Source of the DNA: Siphonodentalium dalli
Lineage: Eukaryota; Mollusca; Scaphopoda; Gadilida; Siphonodentaliidae
NCBI GenBank assembly: GCA_032622095.1
Contig: CP136066.1
Span: 230,210,961 to 230,274,960 of the forward strand
Length of the DNA: 64,000 nt
Reading direction: 5' to 3'
The notes under the pieces: model-generated
What the model was told of the DNA's origin: nothing
The model's input: only the letters and a program-made list of their open reading frames with translations
Databases searched by the model: none
Shown: piece by piece, positions 1 through 11,244 of the stretch
Numbering within the stretch: position 1 is the stretch's first letter
How the letters are laid out: each line of letters opens with the position of its first letter
Made by a program: the position numbers and the translations under genes

Positions 1-180
1 AATAATATACTTTGTGCAGAAACTTGAGATCAGAACAGACATCGATATCTCAACAAAAACATGATCACAGTTTATTACATCGAATAAGTTGAAAATACAA
101 TGTTTTGGTGCTTCCTCTTTCAAATGGCATATATTTTATATAATGTGATTTGGGGGTTCGAAAATTAAGTGGGCCTTTAA
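1..180. mobile_element. Right end of a TTAA-flanked MITE (AGGCCCACTT family)
   Basis: Positions 52-176 match the right part of the complete element at 56070-56509 in the same orientation. The copy ends in the terminal repeat AAAATTAAGTGGGCCT at 161-176, followed by TTAA at 177-180. The left end lies before the window. The TTAA flank suggests piggyBac-type mobilisation, but no transposase is present, so the superfamily is inferred. Confidence 0.6.
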
Positions 181-185
181 TATAC

Positions 186-960
186 AAATTATATAACCGG
201 TACACGAACTGGCTTAAATTATATAACCGGTACACGAACTGGCTTAAATTATATAACCGGTACACGAACTGGCTTAAATTATATAACCGGTACACGAACT
301 GGCTTAAATTATATAACCGGTACACGAACTGGCTTAAATTATATAACCGGTACACGAACTGGCTTAAATTATATAACCGGTACACGAACTGGCTTAAATT
401 ATATAACCGGTACACGAACTGGCTTAAATTATATAACCGGTACACGAACTGGCTTAAATTATATAACCGGTACACGAACTGGCTTAAATTATATAACCGG
501 TACACGAACTGGCTTAAATTATATAACCGGTACACGAACTGGCTTAAATTATATAACCGGTACACGAACTGGCTTAAATTATATAACCGGTACACGAACT
601 GGCTTAAATTATATAACCGGTACACGAACTGGCTTAAATTATATAACCGGTACACGAACTGGCTTAAATTATATAACCGGTACACGAACTGGCTTAAATT
701 ATATAACCGGTACACGAACTGGCTTAAATTATATAACCGGTACACGAACTGGCTTAAATTATATAACCGGTACACGAACTGGCTTAAATTATATAACCGG
801 TACACGAACTGGCTTAAATTATATAACCGGTACACGAACTGGCTTAAATTATATAACCGGTACACGAACTGGCTTAAATTATATAACCGGTACACGAACT
901 GGCTTAAATTATATAACCGGTACACGAACTGGCTAAATTATATAACCGGTAACGAACTGG
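186..960. repeat. 30-bp minisatellite, about 25 copies
   Basis: The unit is exactly 30 bp with core ATATAACCGGTACACGAACT and is essentially invariant from about 191 to 930. The last unit has small deletions. Isolated remnants follow at 982-1007 and 1131-1150. Because 30 is a multiple of three and the unit has an open frame on each strand, ORFs of about 270-286 codons run through the array on both strands as decapeptide repeats. I regard these as by-products of the period and not as genes. Confidence 0.95.
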
Positions 961-1018
961 CTTAATCGAATCGGAGACTACATTATATAACCGGTACACG
1001 AACTGGCGTAATCGAATC

Positions 1019-1680
1019 TGAGACTACGTTATAGGCTGCCAAGAAGGGACGTATTCTCAAGTAAAGAGCTATTACACATTGTGTTGTATGGTGGCCCACA
1101 ATACACCCTCAACGTACCCCCGGATCCAAATACCGGTACACGAACTGGCTAATTCGAATTGGACTCACTTTATCGTTCATACTGCCCCCAGTTGCAATGA
1201 AAACTGTGTGCCAAATAAAATAAAACATGTGCTTTTTACATTAGTTCATTAAAAATATATGCATATATACATATGTATATATACATGTAGGTGTCCCCGG
1301 TGGCTCACTCAGTAATTACCATGATGCAATAGACTACATTATAGGCTGCCAAGAAGGGACGTATTCCCAAGTAAAGAGAGATTACACATTGTGTTGTATG
1401 GTGGCCCACAAGACACCCTCAACGTACCCCCGGATCCAAATGGTCCACCACCTAGAGGGGTCATAACCAACCAAGTGGCAGATGAATGGCATGCGTTCGC
1501 TATTTGAGCTCATCTTGGCCATTTTGGATCCGGTGGGTGTGTGGGAAGAGTGTGTGGAAAGACATGGGTCCCATAATTGGACTCTCTGGACGGCGGCCAT
1601 TTTAGATCGGGTGGGGTTTCTGGTGAATATTTATGGTGTCTGCATGGGGAACTTACAGCACCTTTTTTAAAGGAACCGAG
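1019..1680. repeat. Duplicated 110-bp segment and flanks; no gene
   Basis: Positions 1019-1129 and 1329-1439 are direct copies of one segment (GACTACATTATAGGCTGCC to CCCCGGATCCAAAT) with a few substitutions. The first copy ends abruptly in a fragment of the 30-bp satellite at 1131, while the second continues into unrelated DNA. Further on, two diverged lines of a GGCCATTTTGGATC-like motif occur near 1518 and 1594. Short ORFs here show no recognisable family. Confidence 0.7.
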
Positions 1681-3796
1681 AATTGGCACAGGTCACCTAT
1701 TTGAACCCCTCATTTTTCGGATAAGGAATGGAAGACACGTTCGTCGTATGACTTGAGTACAAGCTGAAAACGGCGGCTTTTTGAATCAGTCGACCATAAT
1801 GTTGGTTTGTTGGGAATAAAAATCAGTCTTCACAGTTCACATTGACCATTCATGCCAAATTGCATGCTTTGCGTCACAATAAAGTAAACGATTCTGTTGC
1901 TACTGTTGACACATAATTATTTTTTTGAATTTATTTATTGACCTCTTTTACAGAAGAGCTTACAAAAGTATTATGCCTGTTGACAATATTGTCAAGACAT
2001 AGTATATCTATATTTGAGTATTGACAAAGAAGCTGAAAAATGAGAAGAAATTGTACACTATACACGCACTTCATCGTGTGATGTACAACATTAGTGCCAA
2101 TTCAGCGTTCTCAAACATGTTCTGAGTAAGATGCAGTTTTTATTTTCAGCTGCATGCTCCGTCGTGTCACGAGTGTGTTTGTCCATGACCAGTCATGTGC
2201 GTATACGTATGAGTTGTGAACCATAGTTCAGAAACGCGGAAGATAACAAAATTGTCATTGTCGAAAGGAAGAAATGTGCCAATGTTGCCGAGAAGAATCG
2301 CATTAAGTTTGTGGAGTTCTAGACCGTCCAAGAAGGCGAACACATGTAGGTCAAACTTGTTGATTATGTCACACCAATAGACATTTATCGTATAATTGGT
2401 GTAAAATTAACTTATTGCATATATTGGTTATTTTCACGTATCCTTCCAAATAATAGTGATCGTATTTCCCGTATAGAACCGATTAAATTGGGAGAGAATC
2501 GATTCGATCGAGATATCACAATTCACAGTTTTGTTCGTTGTTATGACTCGCACAATGGGATTTGTATTAGTTTAACGTTACTTGGGACCATAGATTGTGA
2601 GCGGAATGGACAAATTAATCGAATTATCACATAGATGGCTCATGCACAAATTGCGTTCTAACTGTCAAAAACTCGCGAAAATATATATAATTTGGATCAC
2701 AAGGAACCGTAACAGATCAGTCAAGAATCATCACAAACCGGCGATAAAATGACTTCCAATGTAACCGTTCATATACAGTACTACTATACTATAGGTAGTC
2801 CAACATCACACTTTTTTAAAAGACTGACGAAATCGAAAGTGAAGGTCACAAGTAAGATTTCCGTAGTCTCGCGTCGGTTCAAGTGACAGCAGTCGAACGT
2901 AGTCTATGTGCGACCATCGTAATATTAGTAGTTATATCAATACAATAAAAAACATTTAAAAACTTCAAAATGGCTAGTTTCGTTAAATTATAACTTGCTG
3001 AAAATCTCCCGATGATTCAGATAATACAAATTATTGCTGACTTGGATAAACAAAGTATAGGGCTGACGTGAAACCGGCCGCTAGATTGGGCGTGTAACGG
3101 GTATACCAAGGTGTACCAGGTTACAATCAACTAAATATTCCCATAGGCGACAGTGTTAGGGTTAAGCCATCCCCACGATTCATTACCCTACAGAGCCAAA
3201 TTTAAATATTTTTGCGTATAGAACTCCACGTCGGACATAAGTTGCCAAAAAAAGAAATGGTGCCTCACCATACTTATTCCTGGAAATAAATTGGCATTGC
3301 CACAACTACCCCCTTTTGTGCAGAAAAATACCCCCACCCCCTGCCAAATTTGGCGATCAATGTAGCAGCTTGACGAACAGTCCCACACAAATTGCCGAGG
3401 AATTAACATAGCCTATGAATTTCTTTTTTCTTTCACACTAAACAACCGAAGATATTATACACCATTCAGCAGCCGGTATTTTTATTATGCTGACTCGAGT
3501 TTCCCTACACAAATGCCAAGGGGCATCATTTCAAGTATTTAGTTGCATATAACCAACCACCAGTGATAAGCCAAGGTACGGCAAATGCATGGATATATAG
3601 TTTTCGATGCTCACGTTTCGTGCCGTACATATCGGTTTATTATAAGTCGCTTAGGCTAAGTAATGTTCTATATGTATTCACACTCACGCACAGAGAATTA
3701 TAATGGCGCGTCCACATACCTGCAAGAAAATATCAGATACAATTGTACCCTGATACTTTCTTGCTGCGAAGATTAAGCCTGTGAGAACGCGGCGGT
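1681..3796. other. No supported gene
   Basis: I see no ORF with recognisable protein content, no RNA gene and no clear tandem repeat in this 2.1-kb AT-rich stretch. Short ORFs such as the one on the minus strand at 3188-3409 are cysteine- and tryptophan-rich in the manner of translated noncoding DNA. Confidence 0.5.
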
Positions 3797-4560
3797 TTAG
3801 TGAACGTTACGATTCAATCGTAAAGCCAGACATGCATGCGTGTGCGTTAGCGAAAATAATCGGATCCGTTCGTCGGATCCGTTCGTCGTGCCGTTGGGGT
3901 CACGCGGACGTTGTCCGATAGTGATCGTTTCAGTCACTTCACCATGGATGTACATGCGAACGCAAACGGAGCGACGATTTCTATCGGATGGAAAATACGA
4001 GTATTTCGGTCCGATAAAATCGGAGGCATTCGGAGCGTCAGAATAGTTTCGCATTGGAACCGCATGCATGTGTGGGTGCCCGTGCATTTCTATTTGATTT
4101 TCCGTCCGACAATCGCATCCGATAAAAATAACACAACGCACCATACGCACACGCTTACGCATTACGCAAGCATGTGTGGCTAGCTTAAGTGGAAGGATTT
4201 CCGTCGTAGGAAGTAACTGATAGTTAGAGTGCGCATGCATGCTCACGCCAAAATCGCAAGTCAATAAATAATATCAAGCACTGTTTGATTTTAGATTCGA
4301 AATCGTGGCGTATCCTTGGTTACCACCACTTGCGACGTAATCGCAGCCGTGTGTACATAAAAATCGTGGCTGGACAGATCGCAGGGTAGTCAATCACATG
4401 CTTTACGAACAACCTATATTATATCATCATGTATAACGACATCTCAATCGTGTGAACAAACCATCCATGATCTTGTCGGGTCCGATTCCTCCACTTACGA
4501 TTTTATCGTGGTCGTCTGAACGTTCACTAAGATGGCGTTGATTGAGCTCAATCAGAACAG
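3797..4560. repeat. CpG-rich dispersed repeat, possibly DNA-transposon derived
   Basis: The base composition changes here: CpG-containing words such as CGGATCCG and CCGATAAAATCGG (4012-4024) recur. The latter is found again at 47092-47104 beside the region with a MADF-like remnant. ATGCATGCG-type words near 3833 and 4236 are inverted with respect to each other, which hints at terminal inverted repeats. A second AATCGTGGC-containing cluster with inverted words lies at 4299-4535. Overlapping ORFs of 68-155 codons on both strands look like compositional artefacts. Element boundaries cannot be set. Confidence 0.35.
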
Positions 4561-5251
4561 TATTAGTCGTGCTGGTTCAAGTGAATTGCGACCAGTAAAC
4601 AACCTATAGTCCATATTGGCAATTCATAATATTATGACATTTCTACCTGCTGACAGGTATCGGTGGAATGAGGCACCCACCGACCTGTAGCCACGTTGCT
4701 GCTCTCATGCATAGAGACATTCTATATAACGAGAAAGTCGTCATTGGAAATATGTACACGCCTATGTTATAATTCCATAGTACATGCATATTTGGGGTGA
4801 CAAAAGTTATTATTGTTTTGTGGCAAATCGAATGAAAACACCCCCATTGAGACCAAATATGAAGTTTTCTAGAGTTGTGTATTTGGCTTGGTGCGTGGGG
4901 CTGTGGTGTATATTACGTTACCAAACATACAGGGGTGCATGTGGTACATGGGACCCCCCCCCCCCCAACTATGGTCAATGTGTTCACCAGCTGACACACT
5001 ATTACACCAACAATGGGTTGAAATTGTTCTGGTAGTCTGAATTTCAAACCATTAATGTATGTGGAATGTGTTGTTTTAGACCAGTCCAGTCAAAATTCAA
5101 GGCATGTGAGGTACACCAGGTTGGAAATTCAAAGGCAGGGGAGGGTTGCAAATTGAATGATGTGATCTTGTGAGTTTGGCCTGGTTCAAGGGGGGTGCAG
5201 TTGGAAATTCCACAGGACATCCTCTGTCAACAGTAAATAACCCTCTATAGA
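4561..5251. other. No supported gene; contains a poly-C run
   Basis: Nothing recognisable is present. A homopolymer C run of about 15 bp lies near 4952-4967. The 83-codon ORF at 4784-5035 has no family features. Confidence 0.5.
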
Positions 5252-5253
5252 TA

Positions 5254-5710
5254 TGTGACCCGCCATATCAAATCCAGTCGTAAGTCGGGATTTTTTACCC
5301 TGTGCCAATGCATTCTCTTATATATGCGAGTCGACCATAGGTCGCCTCGCATATATAAGAGAATGCATAGGCCTAACAATTTTTTATCATTTTTTTAAAA
5401 TAAATGTTTCTTACAAATTTTAGGACATAAAATAAAAAACATCCATTACCCTGCAGGGAGTCCCACACATATATAGAAGCATATAGAAGAGTGTCGTCTG
5501 CTCATGTTTGTCTGGGGCTCTGTATGGGTGCAATTATAAAATTGTTAAAGAATACAAGAATAAATTATTCAAATTGTAAAAAATTGTTAGGCCAATGCAT
5601 TCTCTTATATATGCGAGGCGACCTATGGTCGACTCGCATATATAAGAGAATGCATTGGCACAGGGTAAAAAAATCCCGACTTACGACTGGATTTGATATG
5701 GCGGGTCACA
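5254..5710. mobile_element. Palindromic hairpin-pair MITE with TGTGACCCGCC ends
   Basis: The element has terminal inverted repeats of about 50 bp beginning TGTGACCCGCCATATC, flanked by TA at 5252-5253 and 5711-5712, a pattern seen in Tc1/mariner-type elements. Inside lie two palindromes, 5304-5373 and 5591-5659, each starting GCCAATGCATTCTCTTATAT and folding back on itself around a 3-base centre with one or a few mismatches. Between them is an AT-rich spacer of about 217 bp. The outer arms continue into the palindromes, so the whole element can fold into nested hairpins. There is no coding capacity. Confidence 0.85.
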
Positions 5711-6438
5711 TATACGCCCTACACACATATCCATATAATACTTCAGCGATTCTGTCAACCCATCTAAAATGGAATTACGAAGTCAGTTGTTGAAACATGC
5801 GATAATATTGATGGATCATAACTCGAGTGCGTGAACGCACGGGGTCTCACCTGCCCCGTATGAACTTGTTCGCATTCAGTTTTGGACACGGTGCGCATTC
5901 GTCAATTTCGCGGTACGCGCTTGCAATTTCACAACAAATGGACAAGACATTACAGAAAATGGTAAGCATCTCTATCGTTATTAAGGATATAATATATGTG
6001 TGAGCGTTCATCGATAGTTGTTGCTATATATAACAATACTAACCATTCACTGGATCACTGTTCATCGGTCAAACTTCGAAATATCGAACCGATCAGTAAG
6101 ATTTGGTAGTTATATTCCCAGTGTCTGTTTTTAAGTGCTATTTTCGCTACAAAAGCACACTTTACCAGCTGATGTTTGCTAATATTTCATCGAGTATGAT
6201 CGAGACGATTTCTGCTTGTGCTGACGCGATATAAAATGTCAAATATATCAAAGGTATTCGCACCATGTGCGTCTTTTAGTTGCAAGACAAGCATGCCCCA
6301 GTGCGTATTATCGGATGCTAAGGTTCGCATTCTGCAAACTTTGATAGGCCCCAGTGCGCATTTTAAATAGCTTTAGCAGCCGAAATGTGGAAACCGCTAT
6401 TGAATCATGCGGAATGTTTCAAAATGGCCATACCTGAG

Positions 6439-6478
<40 letters not shown>

Positions 6479-6690
6479 CTATCAATTGTTGACACATTTG
6501 TTCCTAAGCGGATACTGTATGACACTCTATGCCTTTATTGTTCGTACATATACTATAGCTATTGAATGCCGAGTTTATGTATATTTTTGGCACATGTATT
6601 GGTAATGTGATCTCAAGCCTCTTTGTGTCCAGAATATAACCATAATTATGGCGTGTGTCGTTAGATCATTGTCCCAAAGATTCCCTGATC
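5711..6690. repeat. Intergenic DNA with AT microsatellite and a dispersed CG-containing motif
   Basis: An (AT)n run occupies 6439-6476. Positions about 5838-5915 are an inverted, diverged copy of 8634-8704; both contain the words GAATGCG, TGTCCAAA and CAGGTGAGACCCCGTG or their complements. A weaker related block lies near 6270-6370. No gene is supported. Confidence 0.6.
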
Positions 6691-6691
6691 G

Positions 6692-7108
6692 GAATTATAT
6701 AGACAGGGGTGTGGTTACAGTGAAACCCGTTATTATATAGACATGGGTGTGGTTACAGTGAAACCCGTTATTATATAGACAGGGGTGTGGCTACAGTGAA
6801 ACCCGTTATTATATAGACAGGGGTGTAGTTACAGTGAAACCCGTTATTATATAGACAGGGGTGTGGTTACAGTGAAACCCGTTATTATATAGACAGGGGT
6901 GTGGTTACAGTGAAACCCGTTATTATATAGACAGGGTGTGGTTACAGTGAAACCCGTTATTATATAGACAGGGGTGTGGTTACAGTGAAACCCGTTATTA
7001 TATAGACAGGGGTGTGGTTACAGTGAAACCCGTTATTATATAGACAGGGGTGTGGTTACAGTGAAACCCGTTATTATATAGACAGGGTGTGGTTACAGTG
7101 AAACCCGT
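6692..7108. repeat. 38-bp minisatellite, about 11 copies
   Basis: Eleven head-to-tail units contain GTGTGGTTACAGTGAAACCC preceded by TTATATAGACAGGG. Unit length is 38 bp, or 37 where one G of the GGGG run is missing. Copies differ by single substitutions, for example near 6730, 6791 and 6828. The array ends at a poly-T run at 7109. Confidence 0.93.
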
Positions 7109-7979
7109 TTTTTTTTAAAGAAGTTTGACCCGAAAACGTGTAGAAGTTGTCATGCATTGACCAACATGATTGCGAAGACCAGTAAGGGGTAAAACCTTGG
7201 GTTTTCTTGAGTTGTGTATTAAGCATATTTCGAGGTATGTAGTTTTACATTTTAGCTATATGCACGTTGCTCTGTGGGTAATGTTAAAATATTTTTAACT
7301 TGTTAAAATGACAGATATACCTCTCATATACCTCTCATATACCAATTCCCTGTATTGTTTTATTTTTCAGAGCAATTTCAGGAGCTCCTATTTCCAACAC
7401 AAGAGCGAATATATATATATATTTTTTTATTTTATTTTTTAAACATATTTTATTTGTTCATAAATTAAATTAGTTTATGACAAAAGGGATTGGAGGACAA
7501 GTGCTAAATCACTTAGAATACCCTCCTCTCCCTAAAACGAATATATGATCACGCATTTTTTGCTCATCAAACCAAAGAAGGATAGCCCTACCAAATATGG
7601 AAAGGTCAACTATAGAATGATTTGATTTGGCACTACACCAAGTGACATGACTCCAGCATTTGGGTGGCGCGTGAATCAGGACTCCGTGTCGCTAGAACAA
7701 AAAAAACGCGGAACCAAGTCCCGATGTTCATCTTAAACTTATATATCTTTCATTATTTCCCTCTCATGGGAGATCATTGATACATATACAATTAAATCAC
7801 ACAAAAACAAATATATCAACGAAAAATGGCAATATAGGCACATAGGACATAACGCCATATATTATTTATTTACAACGAAATAATAAAAATATAGCAATAC
7901 TGTAAATCGAACAATTCTTACTTCAAAGCGTGTCTGACATAGTCACACACGCACCCGTACATCCCATCTCTCTCACTCT

Positions 7980-8015
<36 letters not shown>

Positions 8016-8736
8016 CGCTATATGTATACATATACACACACATACACACCCTTATACATACACGCATACATATATACACACACAGTAATCAGTGGTATGT
8101 GGTGTTACTGGTAATGTACCACAACTAGCAATTGGAAATGTATCGAACTGCCTGCGTAGAATGTGTTTACTGCTGCAAAATCTGCAGTTAAATGGCAAGG
8201 CATCGGGTCGGAACTAGGGCATTTGATCGGATGCGAACAAAAATTATAACATAAGATCAGAGGTTTTTTCGACTCATTTCAAAAGTCGTCTCTTGTGACT
8301 TTGACGTGAAATATGACCACGATCGGTGGTCTGAGAGTGAGGAGTAATAGGAAACCGGCCGTACAATCGAAAAAAACACGCGGTTGGTGTGTATTAAATG
8401 TAATTAGTTGGACAAGTTTCCATTGAAAATGCATTGAGTTATCGCTGTCTTGAACATATGACAACAAGTACACAGTTTTCAACAAAAACATCAAATAAAC
8501 TATTGGATCGATAGCATTGAGTCATTTGAAAAATAACCGAAGCATCAAATGTAGATTAATTTCACCTTCGTCTGTGCAAAATGCCACTTATCTCAGATGA
8601 CCTATTTTCTCGAACTGAAACGAACCGTGACATTGGCGAATGCGCCCTGTGTCCAAAATTGAATGCGAACCATGCAGTTATCACGGCGCAGGTGAGACCC
8701 CGTGGAACGGTTACCAGCGTATCCCTTAGAGAGTAT
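7109..8736. other. Intergenic DNA; no supported gene
   Basis: The stretch is AT-rich. It contains a short repeat of CCTCTCATATA near 7319-7341, a T-rich run near 7405-7450 and the CT microsatellite listed separately. Positions 8634-8704 are the mate of the inverted motif at 5838-5915. An open frame from 8581 ends in CAG followed by GTGAGA at 8691, which resembles a splice donor, but the same sequence is part of a dispersed repeat, so I do not call an exon. Confidence 0.5.
7981..8016. repeat. Poly-C and (CT)n microsatellite
   Basis: About ten C residues are followed by about twelve CT dinucleotides, then CA/TA-rich sequence to about 8085. Confidence 0.95.
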
Positions 8737-8740
8737 ATAA

Positions 8741-9132
8741 CCCTTTACCCAACAGAAGGGTCCTGTGCCAATGCATTCTCTTATATATGCGAGTCGACCA
8801 TAGGTCGCCTCGCATATATAAGAGAATGCATTGGCTTAACACATTAAAAATTATAAAATTGTTAAAGAATGTAAGAAAAAATGGTAAAAAGTGTTAAAAA
8901 AAGATTTTTTTTAGGCCAATGCATTCTCTTATATATGCGAGGCGACCTATGGTCGACTCGCATATATAAGAGAATGCATTGGCACAGGGCATAACTGTAA
9001 CTATCACAATGTGGTCAAGGAGCCGCTTCCAATGATATCCATATTTGTATGGTTCTATTGAGACAGACCGAAGATAATTTAGGCTGTTGAAGCTTTATTT
9101 GGCCGGTTTTGGCCGGTTTGTTGGGTAAAGGG
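8741..9132. mobile_element. Palindromic piggyBac-like MITE (CCCTTTACCCAACA ends)
   Basis: The terminal inverted repeats are CCCTTTACCCAACA on the left and its complement TGTTGGGTAAAGGG on the right. The right flank is TTAA (9133-9136); the left flank reads ATAA, probably a mutated TTAA. TTAA target duplication plus CCC ends is the signature of piggyBac elements. The internal hairpin pair sits at 8767-8835 and 8915-8983, close to the left end; the right arm carries about 150 bp of unique sequence. It is noncoding. Confidence 0.85.
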
Positions 9133-9136
9133 TTAA

Positions 9137-9642
9137 CGGATACCGGTGACCACAAATCAAGGTATATTTACGTCCCCTTTATGTTAAGTCGTAAACAATG
9201 TGTCTCTTCGAATTATCGCATATATGTCGGAATAAATAGATTCTCTCTCGATTTTGATGGTATGATGTGTTTGCGGAAGTTATTCCGATTCCAATGATGT
9301 TACCAATTCGTTTGATCGTCAACCGAATGTTTCAACATGACCGAATAAACTCTCGTATGTATACTCCATTCGTCCGAATTTCCGTTATTGTTTTGTAAAC
9401 GACGCCATGTTTGACGTGTCTTGTGTACCTTGATGAACTGTACTCACAATATACAAGTGTATACTGGAGTCTTCGCCGTGTGAAAATGTCACGCTTCACT
9501 GCTACTACTATAAACACTAAGTTGTAAATGCCGTGCGGGAAATATCATTACTCACTGATACTCATGTACGGGTGGACAGTTAGCGAATTCATCTGGTGAT
9601 TGGCAATTATACCACTTACCTGTTCCAAAAGAAGATATAAAC
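9137..9642. other. Region upstream of LINE family A; possible 5' UTR
   Basis: No gene is seen. The 5' part of this stretch may be LINE 5' UTR, but with no second complete copy in the window the element's start cannot be fixed. Confidence 0.35.
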
Positions 9643-10671
9643 ATGGGAGTAACTGATCATGACATCAGCGACAACGGTAACGACATTCGCACATTAATTA
9701 AATGCTTATCAGCATGGTATGACAGTATCGAATCGCAACAGTATACTCGAAAGAAAGAAGATATGATACAAATAACCGAAAATTTAAACCACGTCCTAAA
9801 ATTTATAAACTCTACCACGCAGGAGATGTTCGTAGCGGCTATCGTTGAATTTGTTGCAAACCAAGAAAAACTTCTGGACACACTCAGGGACAATATATTC
9901 TCACATGTGAAGGAACTAGAATCTTTTCCGTTTGATAAGTCGTCATGTATGAAACAAAGAGTTATCAGAAGTCAAACAGGTGATCATGTGGTGGACAAAA
10001 ACAATAAGCACAAACGAATGGCATGTGATGTATATAGACTTATGAAATTCATGGTTGATGGTCAATCGGACTGCATTGGTGACATTATTAGTAAAGGTGG
10101 GCGACTCAAAAGTGTTTGTCGACCATCCATATCAGGAATGATCAATGATGAAGAAGATGTCGGCATCAACATTAAATGTGCAATCGTGGAAATTCAAAAG
10201 GATATATCGTGCATGAAAACTGACAATGAAAACTTTCACCACACCTTTAATGACCGTATACCCAAATTCGACTCATCAATCGCCAGCTTAGATGCCAGAC
10301 TCGAAAAAATTGAAGAAAAACTTAAAATCGTAAACAACATTGAACAGATGCAATCGGATGTAAAACAAATAAACACAAAAATCAAAGAAATTGACGAAAG
10401 GATACAAAGCGACACACTAACAATTGAGAGAATCCAAGACGACAAATATTCGGGTGCTAGAAAACTAAAAAGTGAAATTGATGGAATCAAAGGTGACATC
10501 GGAAAAATAGTGAACGGGCTAGAAGAATACAATGGGAAACAAAAAAGACTGGAAAATCAATTCGCAACACTCAGAGACATTGTTAATAAAAAACATGTGC
10601 AACCTACCCATTCTTGTGATAAGTTCGTAAACGAAACAATCAAACAAAATGTTGAAGTCATGAAAAAATGA
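9643..10671 (+). CDS. LINE family A ORF1 protein, N-terminal part (frameshifted)
   Basis: This 342-codon frame encodes a lysine- and glutamate-rich protein with long heptad-like stretches between about residues 195 and 310, as expected for the coiled-coil part of a LINE ORF1 nucleic-acid chaperone. It stops at TGA 10669-10671 right after a run of six A at 10663-10668. The following frame (10670-11200) continues the ORF1 protein, so I read the stop as the result of a one-base indel in that run. A decayed homologue lies on the minus strand at 23511-25392 and aligns in the N-terminal domain and in a block around residue 125. The chosen start is the first ATG after several in-frame stops; the true start could differ. 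Confidence 0.75.
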   Translation: MGVTDHDISDNGNDIRTLIKCLSAWYDSIESQQYTRKKEDMIQITENLNHVLKFINSTTQEMFVAAIVEFVANQEKLLDTLRDNIFSHVKELESFPFDKSSCMKQRVIRSQTGDHVVDKNNKHKRMACDVYRLMKFMVDGQSDCIGDIISKGGRLKSVCRPSISGMINDEEDVGINIKCAIVEIQKDISCMKTDNENFHHTFNDRIPKFDSSIASLDARLEKIEEKLKIVNNIEQMQSDVKQINTKIKEIDERIQSDTLTIERIQDDKYSGARKLKSEIDGIKGDIGKIVNGLEEYNGKQKRLENQFATLRDIVNKKHVQPTHSCDKFVNETIKQNVEVMKK

Positions 10672-11200
10672 ATTCAGGAACTTCACAACATCAGTTACAA
10701 ACAATTTACAATTATTTGCTGATTCCGTAAATCAATCAATGGGTGAAATTTGCAAGACACAGCGTGAATTGGTCGAAACCATAAATAATATTATGCATCA
10801 GTCATATGAGGAGGAAGTTTACATGGACGAATCATATACCTCACACCCAAATGATGTCAGCGTAGAGTCAGACATTCCGCATACAAATCAGCAGACGAAA
10901 AGAACTCCCGACAGACCAGTTCAACCGAAATCAAATGACGATGACTACTTTTTTCAACTACACGACAGACCGATTAAAACATCACAAGTGTTCTTAGGTG
11001 CATTCGACGATAGTGTGACAATACATGACATTAAGAAATATCTGAATAAGTATGAAATCCGGTTTACAGTTATTCGTATGCTCAGAGGAAATACAGCCAG
11101 ATTGAACATATGCGACAGGGACCTTGACGATGTATTATCTGACAACTTCTGGCCGAAAGGCGCTGTATGCAGATTGTGGGTTCATAAGAGCGACATTTAA
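10670..11200 (+). CDS. LINE family A ORF1 protein, C-terminal part (after frameshift)
   Basis: The frame is open from 10670; the first ATG is at 10739, giving 153 codons, but it was probably never an independent start. The last 75 residues include VFLGAFDDSV and later DNFWPKGAVCRLW. This looks like the RRM-like C-terminal domain, with its conserved FWP-G-V motif, seen in ORF1 proteins of invertebrate non-LTR elements. The same motif survives in the minus-strand relic near 23640. It lies 44 bp upstream of ORF2, in the order expected for a bicistronic LINE. Confidence 0.7.
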   Translation, partial: EFRNFTTSVTNNLQLFADSVNQSMGEICKTQRELVETINNIMHQSYEEEVYMDESYTSHPNDVSVESDIPHTNQQTKRTPDRPVQPKSNDDDYFFQLHDRPIKTSQVFLGAFDDSVTIHDIKKYLNKYEIRFTVIRMLRGNTARLNICDRDLDDVLSDNFWPKGAVCRLWVHKSDI

Positions 11201-11244
11201 CCCCAATATACATCTATACTCAGTACTAAAATAGTACCGTTGAT

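Noticed and set aside
150-965. Long ORFs on both strands through the 30-bp array as a repeat protein gene
   Set aside because: The unit length is a multiple of three and has no stop on either strand, so open frames are automatic. No unique start region, splice site or codon bias was seen.
1288-1345. tRNA-derived SINE head (GTGGCTCACTCAGTAA resembles an A box)
   Set aside because: No B box or 3' tail could be found at the expected distance.
3797-4264. 155-codon minus-strand ORF as a gene
   Set aside because: It overlaps plus-strand ORFs in a CpG-rich repeat-like region; the histidine-rich sequence reflects composition and no domain is recognisable.
186-7108. Minisatellites as CRISPR arrays
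   Set aside because: The repeats are contiguous with no unique spacers and the genome is animal.
8581-8691. Coding exon ending in CAG/GTGAGA
   Set aside because: The region is part of a block repeated in inverted orientation near 5.9 kb; kept only as a finding.
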